A stretch of 64,000 nt of DNA, taken from contig OZ037892.1 of assembly GCA_964035575.1 (NCBI GenBank), positions 1,116,001-1,180,000 of the forward strand, in the 5' to 3' direction. Below, piece by piece: positions 9,901-18,429 of this stretch. Positions within the stretch are counted from its first letter, which is position 1. Each line of letters opens with the position of its first letter. This DNA comes from Rhynchopus sp. YZ270_cl-10. Its lineage: Eukaryota; Euglenozoa; Diplonemea; Diplonemida; Diplonemidae. Under the pieces are notes generated by a model. It was given only the letters and a program-made list of their open reading frames with translations, made no database searches and was not told the DNA's origin. A program made the position numbers and the translations under genes.

Positions 9901-10922
9901 TGGACGGGTCTGTCTCGCTGCACTGGTCCATCCTCTCTGGGTCACGCATCTTTGCGCTGCAGGGCTCTGCTGCAGGGTACCTCGCAATGGGCTTCCCTGA
10001 GTCATCTGGAACGATGGGACCTGGAGCAGCCATGATCGTGACTGGAGGCACTGCTGCCAAGTACGCTATTGGGTCGAGCAAGAGCGTCGCCGCTGTGCAG
10101 CTGTCTGACGCTGTGCTGTCGGGTGTGTCGGGCCTTACGGCCGCAGTCGTCAACGGTGCGACAGTGATGTACTGGACAGAGACCTCCTCGTCTGCAGTGC
10201 GTGGGGCAGTGGCACTGCAGGCAGATGACATCCTGTCGTTCAACTACGCGTACCACTCATCGTCTCAGACACTCACGACCCACACCACACGGGCTTCCGT
10301 TGAGATCAACTTGTTGGACGGTGCCTCCGTGGACACGACAGCAGCGAGCAAGCAAAGCAAGGTGAAGACCCATGCCGCGATCCAAACCGCTGTCTGGGCC
10401 TACGTTGTGCCGATTGCCGTGCTTGCGAAGCGCTTTGGACCTCTCGCGACTACGGCGAAGGTGAGCACCTTCCCTGTCCCCTTCATTGTGCATGCGGTGC
10501 TGATGATCATTGCCATCGTGCTTACTATTGCGATGGCTGCACTGGCTCTGGCTGAGTTCGACAACGGCACCGAGAAGGGACACAAGGGCACCGGCATCAC
10601 AGTGATGTGCGCCGCCATCATGCAGGCCCTCATGCAGGTTGCCAAGCCGGATGCCGAGAGTGCGCACAGATGGATCTTCCGCACTGTGCACATGGTGCTG
10701 GGACTTGTGACGATGATCCTCGCGTGCGTGACGCTGTTCACAGGTGCCGACAACTACGAGCGCCTTTACGCAAATGATGAATCCTTCGCGATGGACATTC
10801 GTGTTGCAGCGATCACTGGTCTTGGCTGCTTCTTCTCCGCCTACGTCCTCCTCTCAGCACTGAAGTACGTGCGTGAGATGAACGCGAAGGTGCAAGAGAC
10901 TGCCCCCGATGCTGCGGTCTGA
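6942..10922 (+). CDS. secreted cytochrome b561 protein with six DOMON units
   Basis: A 1,326-residue paralogue of the gene at 1485. The ATG at 6942 gives the signal peptide MHTQRCVLASLVLASALFSD. Five near-identical DOMON units start at about residues 24, 202, 380, 580 and 780. A diverged sixth (about 965-1120) precedes the b561 region (1137-1326), with heme-ligand histidines at 1144, 1184, 1214 and 1250. Units are separated by Thr/Pro/Ala linkers of two lengths, likely glycosylated and flexible, which would hold a string of redox domains outside the membrane. The core and C-terminus are almost identical to the upstream copy, so the difference is unit number (two versus five), as expected from unequal exchange. 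A role in transmembrane electron transfer is inferred from the family. Heme binding by the DOMON units cannot be shown here. Confidence 0.88.
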   Translation: MHTQRCVLASLVLASALFSDADAACTSSNLAGYLCQQTAGSVVMHYTLAADKATVKLAVEASVTGYAALGVGAGMTTSQIVLGFVSSGVADVRALTASERTLSAVNDGTVDIASTSWVTDASVTESGGKTVTSFTYNLAAGGKITDTSAANFVWSTSSTDEVAKHTAKGTLTVNLDEAIQTTSAPATTAPPTPAPTTAAPLACTASTLAGYLCQQTAGSVVMHYTLAADKATVKLAVEASVTGYAALGVGAGMTTSQIVLGFVSSGVADVRALTASERTLSAVNDGTVDIASTSWVTDASVTESGGKTVTSFTYNLAAGGKITDTSSANFVWSTSSTDEVAKHTAKGTLTVNLDEAIQTTSAPATTAPPTPAPTPAAPLACTASTLAGYLCQQTAGSVVMHYTLAADKATVKLAVEASVTGYAALGVGAGMTTSQIVLGFVSSGIADVRALTASERTLSAVNDGTVDISSTSWVTDASVTESGGKTVTSFTYNLAAGGKITDTSAANFVWSTSSTDAVAKHTAKGTLTVNLDEAVTAATVAPPTAVPTSVPVGATLAPLTSAPATTAPPTPAPTTAAPLACTSSTLAGYLCQQTAGSVVMHYTLAADKATVKLAVEASVTGYAALGVGAGMTTSQIVLGFVSSGVADVRALTASERTLSAVNAGTVHIASTSWVTDASVTESGGKTVTSFTYNLAAGGKITDTSSANFVWSTSSTDAVAKHTATGGLTVNLDEAVPAATVAPPTAVPTSVPVGATLAPLTSAPLTSAPATTVPETAAPLACTASTLAGYLCQQTAGSVVMHYTLAADKATVKLAVEASVTGYAALGVGAGMTTSQIVLGFVSSGVADVRALTSSARTLSAVNAGTVDIASTSWVTDASVTESGGKTVTSFTYNLAAGGRITDTSAANFVWSMSSTDTVAIHDERGQTTVNLDQSLPTTAAPAGTTLTPTTPQPATTSTPSTSAPSSCTASTFATEEGDATFDCTEVLDGSVSLHWSILSGSRIFALQGSAAGYLAMGFPESSGTMGPGAAMIVTGGTAAKYAIGSSKSVAAVQLSDAVLSGVSGLTAAVVNGATVMYWTETSSSAVRGAVALQADDILSFNYAYHSSSQTLTTHTTRASVEINLLDGASVDTTAASKQSKVKTHAAIQTAVWAYVVPIAVLAKRFGPLATTAKVSTFPVPFIVHAVLMIIAIVLTIAMAALALAEFDNGTEKGHKGTGITVMCAAIMQALMQVAKPDAESAHRWIFRTVHMVLGLVTMILACVTLFTGADNYERLYANDESFAMDIRVAAITGLGCFFSAYVLLSALKYVREMNAKVQETAPDAAV
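7011..9838 (+). repeat. coding minisatellite: five DOMON units of 534 or 600 bp
   Basis: Units begin with GCCTGCACRKCYTCR at 7011, 7545, 8079, 8679 and 9279, giving spacings of 534, 534, 600 and 600. The 66 bp difference is a longer Pro/Thr/Val linker. Long stretches are identical at the nucleotide level, including third positions. The gene at 1485 has two such units (1554, 2154; spacing 600). Confidence 0.9.
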
Positions 10923-11790
10923 GAAACAGAAGGAGGGTGGCCACATGCTCGGGGATGCGTCTTTCCTGTTTTCTGGTCAAGGGGTGATTTGATATTTTGT
11001 AAAAACATGCCTTAAGTTTAGTACTGCATCGAGTGCGATAGATTGTCGCACAAAAACGATTTTGTTTATTTTTATTCTTCCCTGCCGAGTTTGCTAGTAT
11101 GAGGATAAGTGCATCTTTCAAACTTTTCCTTTTGTGCTGGATGATTTAAATTTATCTGAATCCTTCCTTGTCCTTCTCAGCTTGTAGTTTTAGACATTTT
11201 ACAGATTAGTCCAAAGTTCTGATTACTTAGCGAAGCTTCGGATCATCTTTACCATTTTTTTTTTTTTGTTTTTTTTTTTTTTTGTTTTTGTTTTGTAGGA
11301 CAAAAGGCAAGACGGCCGTGCGCATCGATATACTTTTATTTTTCGACGCAAAAATAAAAAAAATAACAAGATTTTTTTTAATGCGAACACAGTACTGTGG
11401 TCGATGATGCACACAAACACAGCCTCTGTCTTCCTGCAGTTTTTCTTTTTATTCCAACCTTGTTTATTCACGTAGTTTTGTAGAAAACATTGTCACGTGT
11501 TTTGCGCTAAAATATGCCAACACGTTTATCACATTGACTTTGTCGTGCTCTTCTGTATCAGCGAAGAGCACTTTTTCTTTTTAAGTTGACACCGCATCAG
11601 GTGTAGTTACTTTTATTCACGCAACCCACTCAGACCCCGCTCCCTCCCCTGGAGTTTTCCCCCCTTCCTCACAGACGCACCGCTCCGAAAGGCACATAAA
11701 TATGAGGGGGTTTTCTTAGGGTACGTGGCGGGTTTTATTTACGCCCCAACTACCCAAGCAAACCTACCTTTGTGTGCACAATGTCGAACA
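10923..11790 (+). repeat. array spacer, copy C, leading into an unrelated gene
   Basis: Matches the 3' flank and 5' block of spacers A and B, but lacks about 390 bp present in copy B between about 5825 and 6212. The GTGCGA/TCGCAC stem-loop is kept (11033-11051). The conserved 5' block (11606-11790) is followed not by a DOMON gene but by the gene at 11959. Confidence 0.7.
11606..11790 (+). promoter_or_regulatory. DOMON-array 5' block upstream of the gene at 11959
   Basis: Nearly the same sequence as 1098-1348 and 6557-6805 up to the CAAACCTACCTTTGTGTGCA segment, after which similarity ends. A long pyrimidine tract (11875-11915) and CTCAAAG follow, a probable acceptor for the next gene. An open frame from 11725 runs through this block, but I do not accept its upstream codons as coding. 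Confidence 0.4.
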
Positions 11791-11958
11791 GAAGGGGTAA
11801 CCCCACGCAAACCCCTTTCTCTCCCTTCTCCCCGAAAAACGCAAAAAAAAAGTTATCCCCTTTTTTCAAAATCTACCTCTCTCTCTCTCCCTCTCTCTCT
11901 CTCTTTTCTCTCCACCACATCTCAAAGGAAAGGGCAAATAATTTCACTTTTATCTTCA

Positions 11959-14900
11959 ATGGTGGTCATTGCCCCGAAGCCTCCTGCGATGAGGAAGGAG
12001 AAGGTGTTCTGCAGGAAGGACTTGACGATGTGCGGGGATGCCTTCCCGCTTGTTGCTGTCTCGAACGAACACGTCACCCACGAGGGCTACGCGACACTAA
12101 ACCGCCACACCATTGCTGCCGCCGACCGCCTGGTTGCCGAAGAACAGCGCGACCGCGGGAGGTTCCTCCTCCAGGAAGCACACTCCTGGCGAGACTGCCT
12201 CCGCTCCAAGGACAATGCCGTGCAGGGACACTACACCATGCACACAGCCACACCCCCAGAGAGCATCACCACATCCCTCCCCCGCACCGAAGCAGCCTGC
12301 CGCGGCAGCATCGAAGACTCTGAAGAGGAAGACCGCGTTCTGCTCTTTCTCGAAACCGTTCAGTGCATAGAGGAAAGCCACTCTGGACGGGATTTGCCAT
12401 ATGAGCTGTACGCAGAACGGAAAAACCTTGCCGCAGTACAACAACTATTAGAAAATGAAGAATGTTGTCGTGTGGAGGTTTCGATTGAAGCGTCTGCAGG
12501 GTTTTGCAAATTGATATTTGGTTCGGATTATTCTGTTGGGGTTGCGATGAAATGTGCGGATTCTTTTGGAAGAGAACGGACTCATCTCGCTTCTGTTGAA
12601 ACCACCTCACGCGATGCGATACTAGAGGTGGAAGAACTGTCTTTGGAGTACATTCTCAACGTTGCGGCAGGAACGCTTCAGATTGCGGTCAGCTCTCTTT
12701 GTGGCCTGACCTTGACACACCCGCTCTTTGCTGAGCACATCGTACAACGTTCATTGCTCGAAGAAGACGAAACCATTGCCATTTCCATCGTCGCATCATC
12801 CATACGAACCGAAAGAGACCAATGGGTTCTCTCTGCCATCTCTGAGGAAGCCACCGCACGGCGTCACATCTCTTCTGAGGAGGCTACCAGCTTAGAACCT
12901 CATACCCTAGCGAAGGCGTCTTTGGCTGTCTTTTCTGGTGACAACAACAACGGTAGGAAAACGTCGCGAAGAAGGGAAACGTTGACAGCGGGGGTGGTCC
13001 AGGAGGTGATGGACATCACGAGCTTGGAGGAGTGCTATCGGCAGGTTCGTGTGGAGGTGGAGCAGAAGCGGAGGGGGAACATGGTGTACGAAGCGACGGA
13101 GTCGTTGCAGCGGTGCAGTACCATGCATATGGAGAGAAGGAGGAAGAGGCATCCCCCGGCAGTGGCGTTGCTGCTGTGCGAGGTGATGCAGGCGGCGCAG
13201 GATATTGTGCAGGCGGAGCTGCTAGGGTTTGGGGCGATACACATTGCGAAGTTGTTGTCGCTAGAGGGGTTGGGGATGCGGCATGTGCATGCTGTAGCTT
13301 ATTTGCAGGTTCCGCGGTTAACGTTCGAGCCCTATGCATCTGAAGTGACCATACAGTTAGAGAATATCGCATCATTTGAAAACACAATGCGCAATGAAAT
13401 AGACGATTTGGTTGCAGAGTTTGCGTCGATTGCGAAGCAAGAGGCGGAGGATGTGGGGGTAGCCTGCGGGCTGATGAATGATTGGGAGGTGCTGGTGAAT
13501 ATGGCAACGAATACGAAAATGGTATGATTTTTTTGGCGCTTCTTTTTGCACAGTCTATGGTCAACGAAAGAGGAGACCAAAAAAATCATTTTTTCAAAAA
13601 ATAATAAAAACCCCTTTCATCTTTTGTTTAGTTGGTACGCTACCCACGTCATACGCCGAACCTAAGCCTCGCTGCTCAGTTCACACAAAAGAAAGTGAAT
13701 GTGATAACGTACAGACAGGCCGATGCACTGCGCAAGAAAGAACCAATTCATAATCCTTACTTTAGCAACCAGCAAACATCCAAGGATGCACTACGTACCA
13801 ATGGGATGCCCATCCCACATGCGCTTGAACCCAGCCTATGACCGCGTTTCTGCGTGTCTGCTTGCTGCGTCCTTTGTGGCAGGTGTCACAACAATGCCGA
13901 ATTGCCTTGTTCGCGTCCTTGCACATTGGGCATATTTGCATGCCATGCTCGTGGCACTGGCCCTGCTGACGGGGCTTCTTTTTCCAACGTGTGTTGGAGC
14001 GCAACCATTCGTCCTCTTCGAAGAAACCCAAATAGAAAAAAATATATACAAATCTGACAATCAAGCAGAACATGGCAATATTTTACTGCCACCAAAACGA
14101 AAATCCCCCCCCGCCGAGAAACGAAACAAAACCGTCTATAAAATCTCACAAAAAAAAATTCTCATTTCATTTGCACTCCTTTTTTTTTTTTTTAACTCCC
14201 CATTTCACCCTTTTTTTCAACCAACACAGCACCTCCAAGCCCGCTGCGAGCACCTCCTGCTCCATGAGGTGGGGCGCATCTTCGACGACACCGTAGGCAG
14301 CATGCTGCCACGGTACCTAGCAATGCAGGTATGCCTCGCCTTCACGCTCTTTCGTGCGGGGGCACACTCTCAAATTTTCGTTCGAATCTCACCATCCCCT
14401 CGACCCTCACCCTTCGCACTCCATAACGAACCCCCTACAGGATGCCGCCGCCCGCGCCACAGAAATAGAGAACCTGCCACCCCACCTCACTGTGCTCTAC
14501 CAAGAGGCGTGCGCCGCTGTGGACGTGTCTGTGCGTGCTGCTGCAGAGGAGCACTTCGCTGTCTTTGTCGACGGTGCAGCGCTGCTGAAGCGTGCGTACA
14601 CAGAGACGACACGCGCACTGCAGGGTGATGTCGCAACGTGGCTTGCCCAGGCACGGCGTATCAGCAGCCCCGAAGCAGAGCTGCTCGAGGCGCACATCAT
14701 GCACACCGCTGCCGCCACTGTAGCCACCTTCGAGACGACCCTCCACTCCGTCTACAACACCGCAGAACGCTCCCTCCACACCACGGTGCAAACTATTTCC
14801 GACCACATCAGCAGCTCTGGGGTACTTTGCCGGGAGGTGTTGGAGGGGAAACTGCTGGCACAGCACCAACTCGAGGTGGCGGCTGTCTGCTGCGTTGGAG

Positions 14901-16507
14901 AGGAACTGCGCACCCGTCTCAACGACGCACGCGCCCCAGCCCGCAAAGCCCACGCCACTGCAAACATCATTGCCGGCGAGCACCGAGGCATCAGCCTCGA
15001 GGTCGAAACCTCCATCTGGAACGACCCCTTCCTCGCTGACGCCGCCTCCTGGCTACAAGAAGGCATTGTCATCGTACAACGTGACTACGCAGGCCAACCA
15101 CTACAGCTCCAACGCCACCTCCAGATGTTGCAGAACACAAAGGACAACGGAATCCACTGTGTACAACACCACGCGCTTCGTGTCCTCGCCGACGTAGATC
15201 ATCTTCTTCACAACAAGCTTGAGGATGTCAGAGAAGAAAGCGCGAAGATGCACTCCAACGTCGCCTTTACCTATCTCGATGACCCACAACGGTGCGCAGA
15301 GATTATTCGAATTGGCGAGTATAATAATGCATTGCAAAAGGGAAGCGATAGTGGCGCATTAGAGCTGGCACGTCTGCGTACTGCGAAGGCATGCATGCAA
15401 GAAAGAGAACGCATCACAATAGAAGAGGGTGCTGCACGAAGAGAAGGGATCGCAGCGTTGAAAAGACCTGGGGTGCATACACCACTCCGCGAGACGGTTA
15501 AGGCGCTTGCGATGCAGTGTAGCGACACCGAGGGGGGGGCTGAAGAAACGGAAGCCCAGATCATATCAGGTCTGATGTCCTGCGGTGTGCTAACGTTGTC
15601 GGCGTTGCTTGCGGTGGATGGTAAGGCGTCTCGGCACGATGTGACAAAACATATACACACCCGCCTGCATGCCCCTCTATTGCAATGTGTCGCAGAACGA
15701 AGGGAAACAGCGTTGTTCTCAGGTCTCTCGGTTCTTTGGGTGACCTGCCATCCACTCCATGAATATTCTGGTCCTTATGTACGTTGTGGTGCACGAACCT
15801 TCCGTCGACCCTGCTCGCAAAGTGTTATCACACAGTATGATGGAGTATGGCGTCTTCTGCCTCATGCAGGTCCTGTTGAAGCGGAGGGGACGCAGATAGA
15901 CCCGCCGGATGATTTGCACATTGCGGGAGAAACCTTTGTCTTTGCGTGCATGACGTGCAATTTGAGGCCGGCGTATATCATTCGAAGCAAAAATAAGGGT
16001 GGTGGAGTTGTCTATTCTGACGGCCATTGGGTTTGTTGGGTTACCCAAAATGGAGACACAAAACACTATGTCGGAAACGACTGTTCCTCCTTTATAGAAT
16101 CCCCTCAGCCCATGACGTGGACACCACCCAACCTGGTTGCCCCCATCGCATGCCAGGGCAACTACGTAGCTTCCTTAGATCTGTCGGACCCTTTATATCG
16201 GCCCAGTGTGAACGGTGGCATATTGCCTTGTGGTGCGTTTTTGAATAATGGTGTATGTGCACGGTACGACCCGTTGGCGGAGAGTGGGAACCTGCTAGGA
16301 GACTGGGTGGATGAGAGGGGAGGAGGAGGGAGAGGGAGAGAGGAGGGGGAGTGCGCTCTGCAGATCCATGCGCGTCTTTGGGATTGTTCGGAGACAGAGT
16401 CGCCAATGTTCTCTGTATCAGCCCGTTCCGGTGTGCTGGCTCTCCGAGATTCTGCAACGGATTCTCCCTGGTGTGAATCGCCGATGGAACGCTATCTTTT
16501 GAAATGA
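11959..16507 (+). CDS. large uncharacterised protein, three exons
   Basis: Exons are 11959-13521, 14230-14328 and 14441-16507, both introns in phase 0, giving about 1,242 residues. The introns begin GTATGA and GTATGC and end ACACAG and CTACAG. The ATG at 11959 follows a strong CT tract and an AG near 11929. The frame opens further upstream, but only through duplicated spacer. The N-terminal 950 residues are acidic/basic and predicted-helix rich (many Glu/Ala/Arg runs). The last 250 residues are richer in Cys, Trp and Gly (for example CMTCNLRP and HWVCWVTQNG). I recognise no domain and propose no function. Intron 1 (708 bp) holds a repeat whose inverted partner lies at 17155-17497. The joins are inferred from phase and consensus. 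Confidence 0.72.
13656..14226 (-). repeat. repeat element inside intron 1, inverted partner of 17155-17497
   Basis: Read on the minus strand it matches 17155-17497 closely, except that it carries about 228 extra bases (13791-14018). The two copies share distinctive segments such as AAGAAAGAACCAATTCATAA and GAAACCCAAATAGAAAAAAA. Its end forms the T-rich tract just before the intron 3' splice site at 14229, so the element appears to supply that tract. Confidence 0.7.
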
Positions 16508-16719
16508 TTTTTTTAGTTGTTGTTTTTCTAAGCCATAACAGTTTCCTTTTTCTTCTTTATTTTTAGACCCCTATGACCCCCCCCTTTCCCCAGTTTGATT
16601 TACACAACAAAAAAGCGCTCATCTTTCCATTTTCCTCCCTCCTTTCCTCCTCTTCCCCATCTCCCCTTCTTCTTTAGGCAAATCTGTCAAAAAGGAGAGG
16701 TCTCTCTCCGTAAAAGGAA

Positions 16720-17145
16720 ATGGTAAATGCCCCTTCATCAAGCTGCGCGTCTCTCGCTGACCTAGGGGGGCTTTGCGCGATCAACCACAGTGTAGGTGCA
16801 GGCCGGCCCTTCCTGACTGCGCACAACACCCAGGAGGTCTTTTTTACACGCAAGAAACGCTCTCTGAGCCCTGCAAGCAAGAGCGCCTTCCTGCCGTACC
16901 TCAAGGGGCTTGGGCAGGAGACCCGCAGTCTTGCTGCTGCAAGCTACGTCAAGTCTGAACGCAAAAAGACAGTCACCCTCCCGCGAGCCCCTACCCTGCC
17001 CTGCTCAACACGACCCCGCCCCCCGTCGCCTGCCCGTGAGCAGTACATCCCATTAAACGTCCGCACCGCGACGTCAGGACCAGCAATGAGGGCAACCCCA
17101 CATCTTCATCTCGTCAGTGCTCTCAATCTGCGGGGGTTGAGGTGA
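16720..17145 (+). CDS. small basic protein, 141 residues, unknown
   Basis: The ATG at 16720 follows one of the best acceptor-like sequences in the window (a CT-rich run from about 16630 ending TTCTTTAG at 16677), and the ORF is GC-rich like the neighbouring genes. The product is rich in Ser, Pro, Arg and Ala, with short motifs such as FFTRKKRSLSPASKS and TRPRPPSPAREQ. It has no membrane segment and no recognised domain. It stops just before the inverted repeat at 17155. It could be a real small gene or a 5' exon of something disrupted. Confidence 0.5.
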   Translation: MVNAPSSSCASLADLGGLCAINHSVGAGRPFLTAHNTQEVFFTRKKRSLSPASKSAFLPYLKGLGQETRSLAAASYVKSERKKTVTLPRAPTLPCSTRPRPPSPAREQYIPLNVRTATSGPAMRATPHLHLVSALNLRGLR

Positions 17146-17154
17146 TGCATATGG

Positions 17155-17497
17155 CGTGTTTCGAAAAAAGGGGTATGGGGAGTAAAAAAAGGAGTGAGAG
17201 TGCAAATGAAATGAGAGTTTTGTGAGATTTTGATAGACGGTGGTTTTGTTTCGTTTCTCGGCGGGGGGGAATTTTTCGTATTGGTGGCAGTAAAAGATTG
17301 CCATGTTCTGCTTGATTGTCAGATTTGTATATTTTTTTCTATTTGGGTTTCTTCTAAGAGTGCATCCTTTGATGCTTGCTGGTTGCTAAAGTAAGGATTA
17401 TGAATTGGTTCTTTCTTGCGCAGTGCATCCGCCTGTCTGTACGTTATCACATTCACTTTCTTTTGTGTGAACTGAGCAACGAGGCTTAGGTTCATCT
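17155..17497 (+). repeat. inverted partner of the intron repeat at 13656-14226
   Basis: Its reverse complement aligns with 13656-14226 minus the 228 bp insert. The right end (17466-17502) contains the dispersed hairpin module GAGGCTTAGGTTCATCTTA found elsewhere in the window, here on the + strand. Confidence 0.7.
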
Positions 17498-17592
17498 TAC
17501 CAAAATTTTTCTCTGTATTTTTTTTTCTCTTTTTTTCTGTTTTGCGATTGCTCGTTCTCTCTCCAAAAAGTGGAGTTGCCTTGATTTTTATT

Positions 17593-17684
17593 ACTGTGTT
17601 TGGAAAAAAAATATGGATCAGAGGAAAAATTATGGATCTTTTTGGAATTTTTCTTTCTGGTCCAATATTTTTTCCAAACACGGT
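17593..17684. repeat. imperfect fold-back of about 90 bp
   Basis: The arm ACTGTGTTTGGAAAAAAA pairs with TTTTTTCCAAACACGGT. The inner part keeps partial symmetry (ATGGATC / GGTCCAAT). It is non-coding and resembles a miniature inverted-repeat element without terminal duplication. Confidence 0.55.
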
Positions 17685-17731
17685 ATATATTTGTGTCTCT
17701 GCTTTCAGTTTTCAACTCCCTCATGCACTCC

Positions 17732-17810
17732 CTTGGGTGGGTTTGATACCCCACAGAGTGTCAGTACCACGCCTCCCAGAGGCGTCGTGCACTATCAACT
17801 TCACTTATTA
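17732..17810 (+). repeat. dispersed composite repeat, first module
   Basis: Matches the module at 37397-37470: a short hairpin around GGGTTTGATACCCCAC, then GAGTGTCAGTACC and CCCAGAGGCG, ending GCACTATCAACTTCACTT. The second module is missing here. Confidence 0.6.
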
Positions 17811-18429
17811 TCTGAATGCAAAAAGAAAGAAAAGCTCCAGCACCTTTTTTTTTGTCCCGAACGTCATTATCTTTACGTCGATGTCTCTCTTCTGAGTTAC
17901 CAACTTTTTTTTTCTCTCTTTTTGGTGGCTGAAGCACAAAATTTGGCACAAAATTTATTATCACAAACTTTTCAAAGAAAAAGCGCGCAAATTTATTTTG
18001 TCCCCGACCCTCTTTACAGAGGGACAGAGGCAAAAAAAAAGCAAAATCGGAATCAGATGGGTACTTCCTTTATAGCACCGCACGTACAAAAACAAAATCG
18101 GGTTTACGAACGGGGGTTTTATTTTTTTTCTTCTTCCACACATCCAACCCCTAACACACTATATTGCCCAAAAACACCCTACATTGTGGAGCTCATTCTC
18201 GGCGCTCTTCCTCTTCCTCCCTCCGCTTCACCAGCGCGAACATGAACTGGGGAAAGCGAACCCAGTACGTGCCCTTCTTCTTCGCGGCGCCATTTTACCG
18301 TAGACGTAGAGTCACCGTATCTCCACCATGCCCTTATCCTTAGTTTTTCAACACCACATCCCCTCCCTCTTGACCCCTTCTCCAGACCATACACCCCCCT
18401 TCCTCTTATGCAACTCTAGAGAAGGAACA

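Larger units (their letters stand above)
17498..18429. other. intergenic stretch with a fold-back and a dispersed repeat
   Basis: No gene seen. It holds the fold-back at 17593-17684, the repeat module at 17732-17810 and pyrimidine-rich 5' sequence leading to ACTCTAG at 18418, the probable acceptor for the gene at 18430. The segment starting GTGGAGCTCATTCTCGGC near 18185 belongs to another short repeat group. Confidence 0.5.

Noticed and set aside
13723-14628. 301-codon + strand ORF across intron 1 and exons 2-3
   Set aside because: It is out of frame with exons 2 and 3 and passes through the repeat and its insert. Splicing in phase 0 explains the region better.
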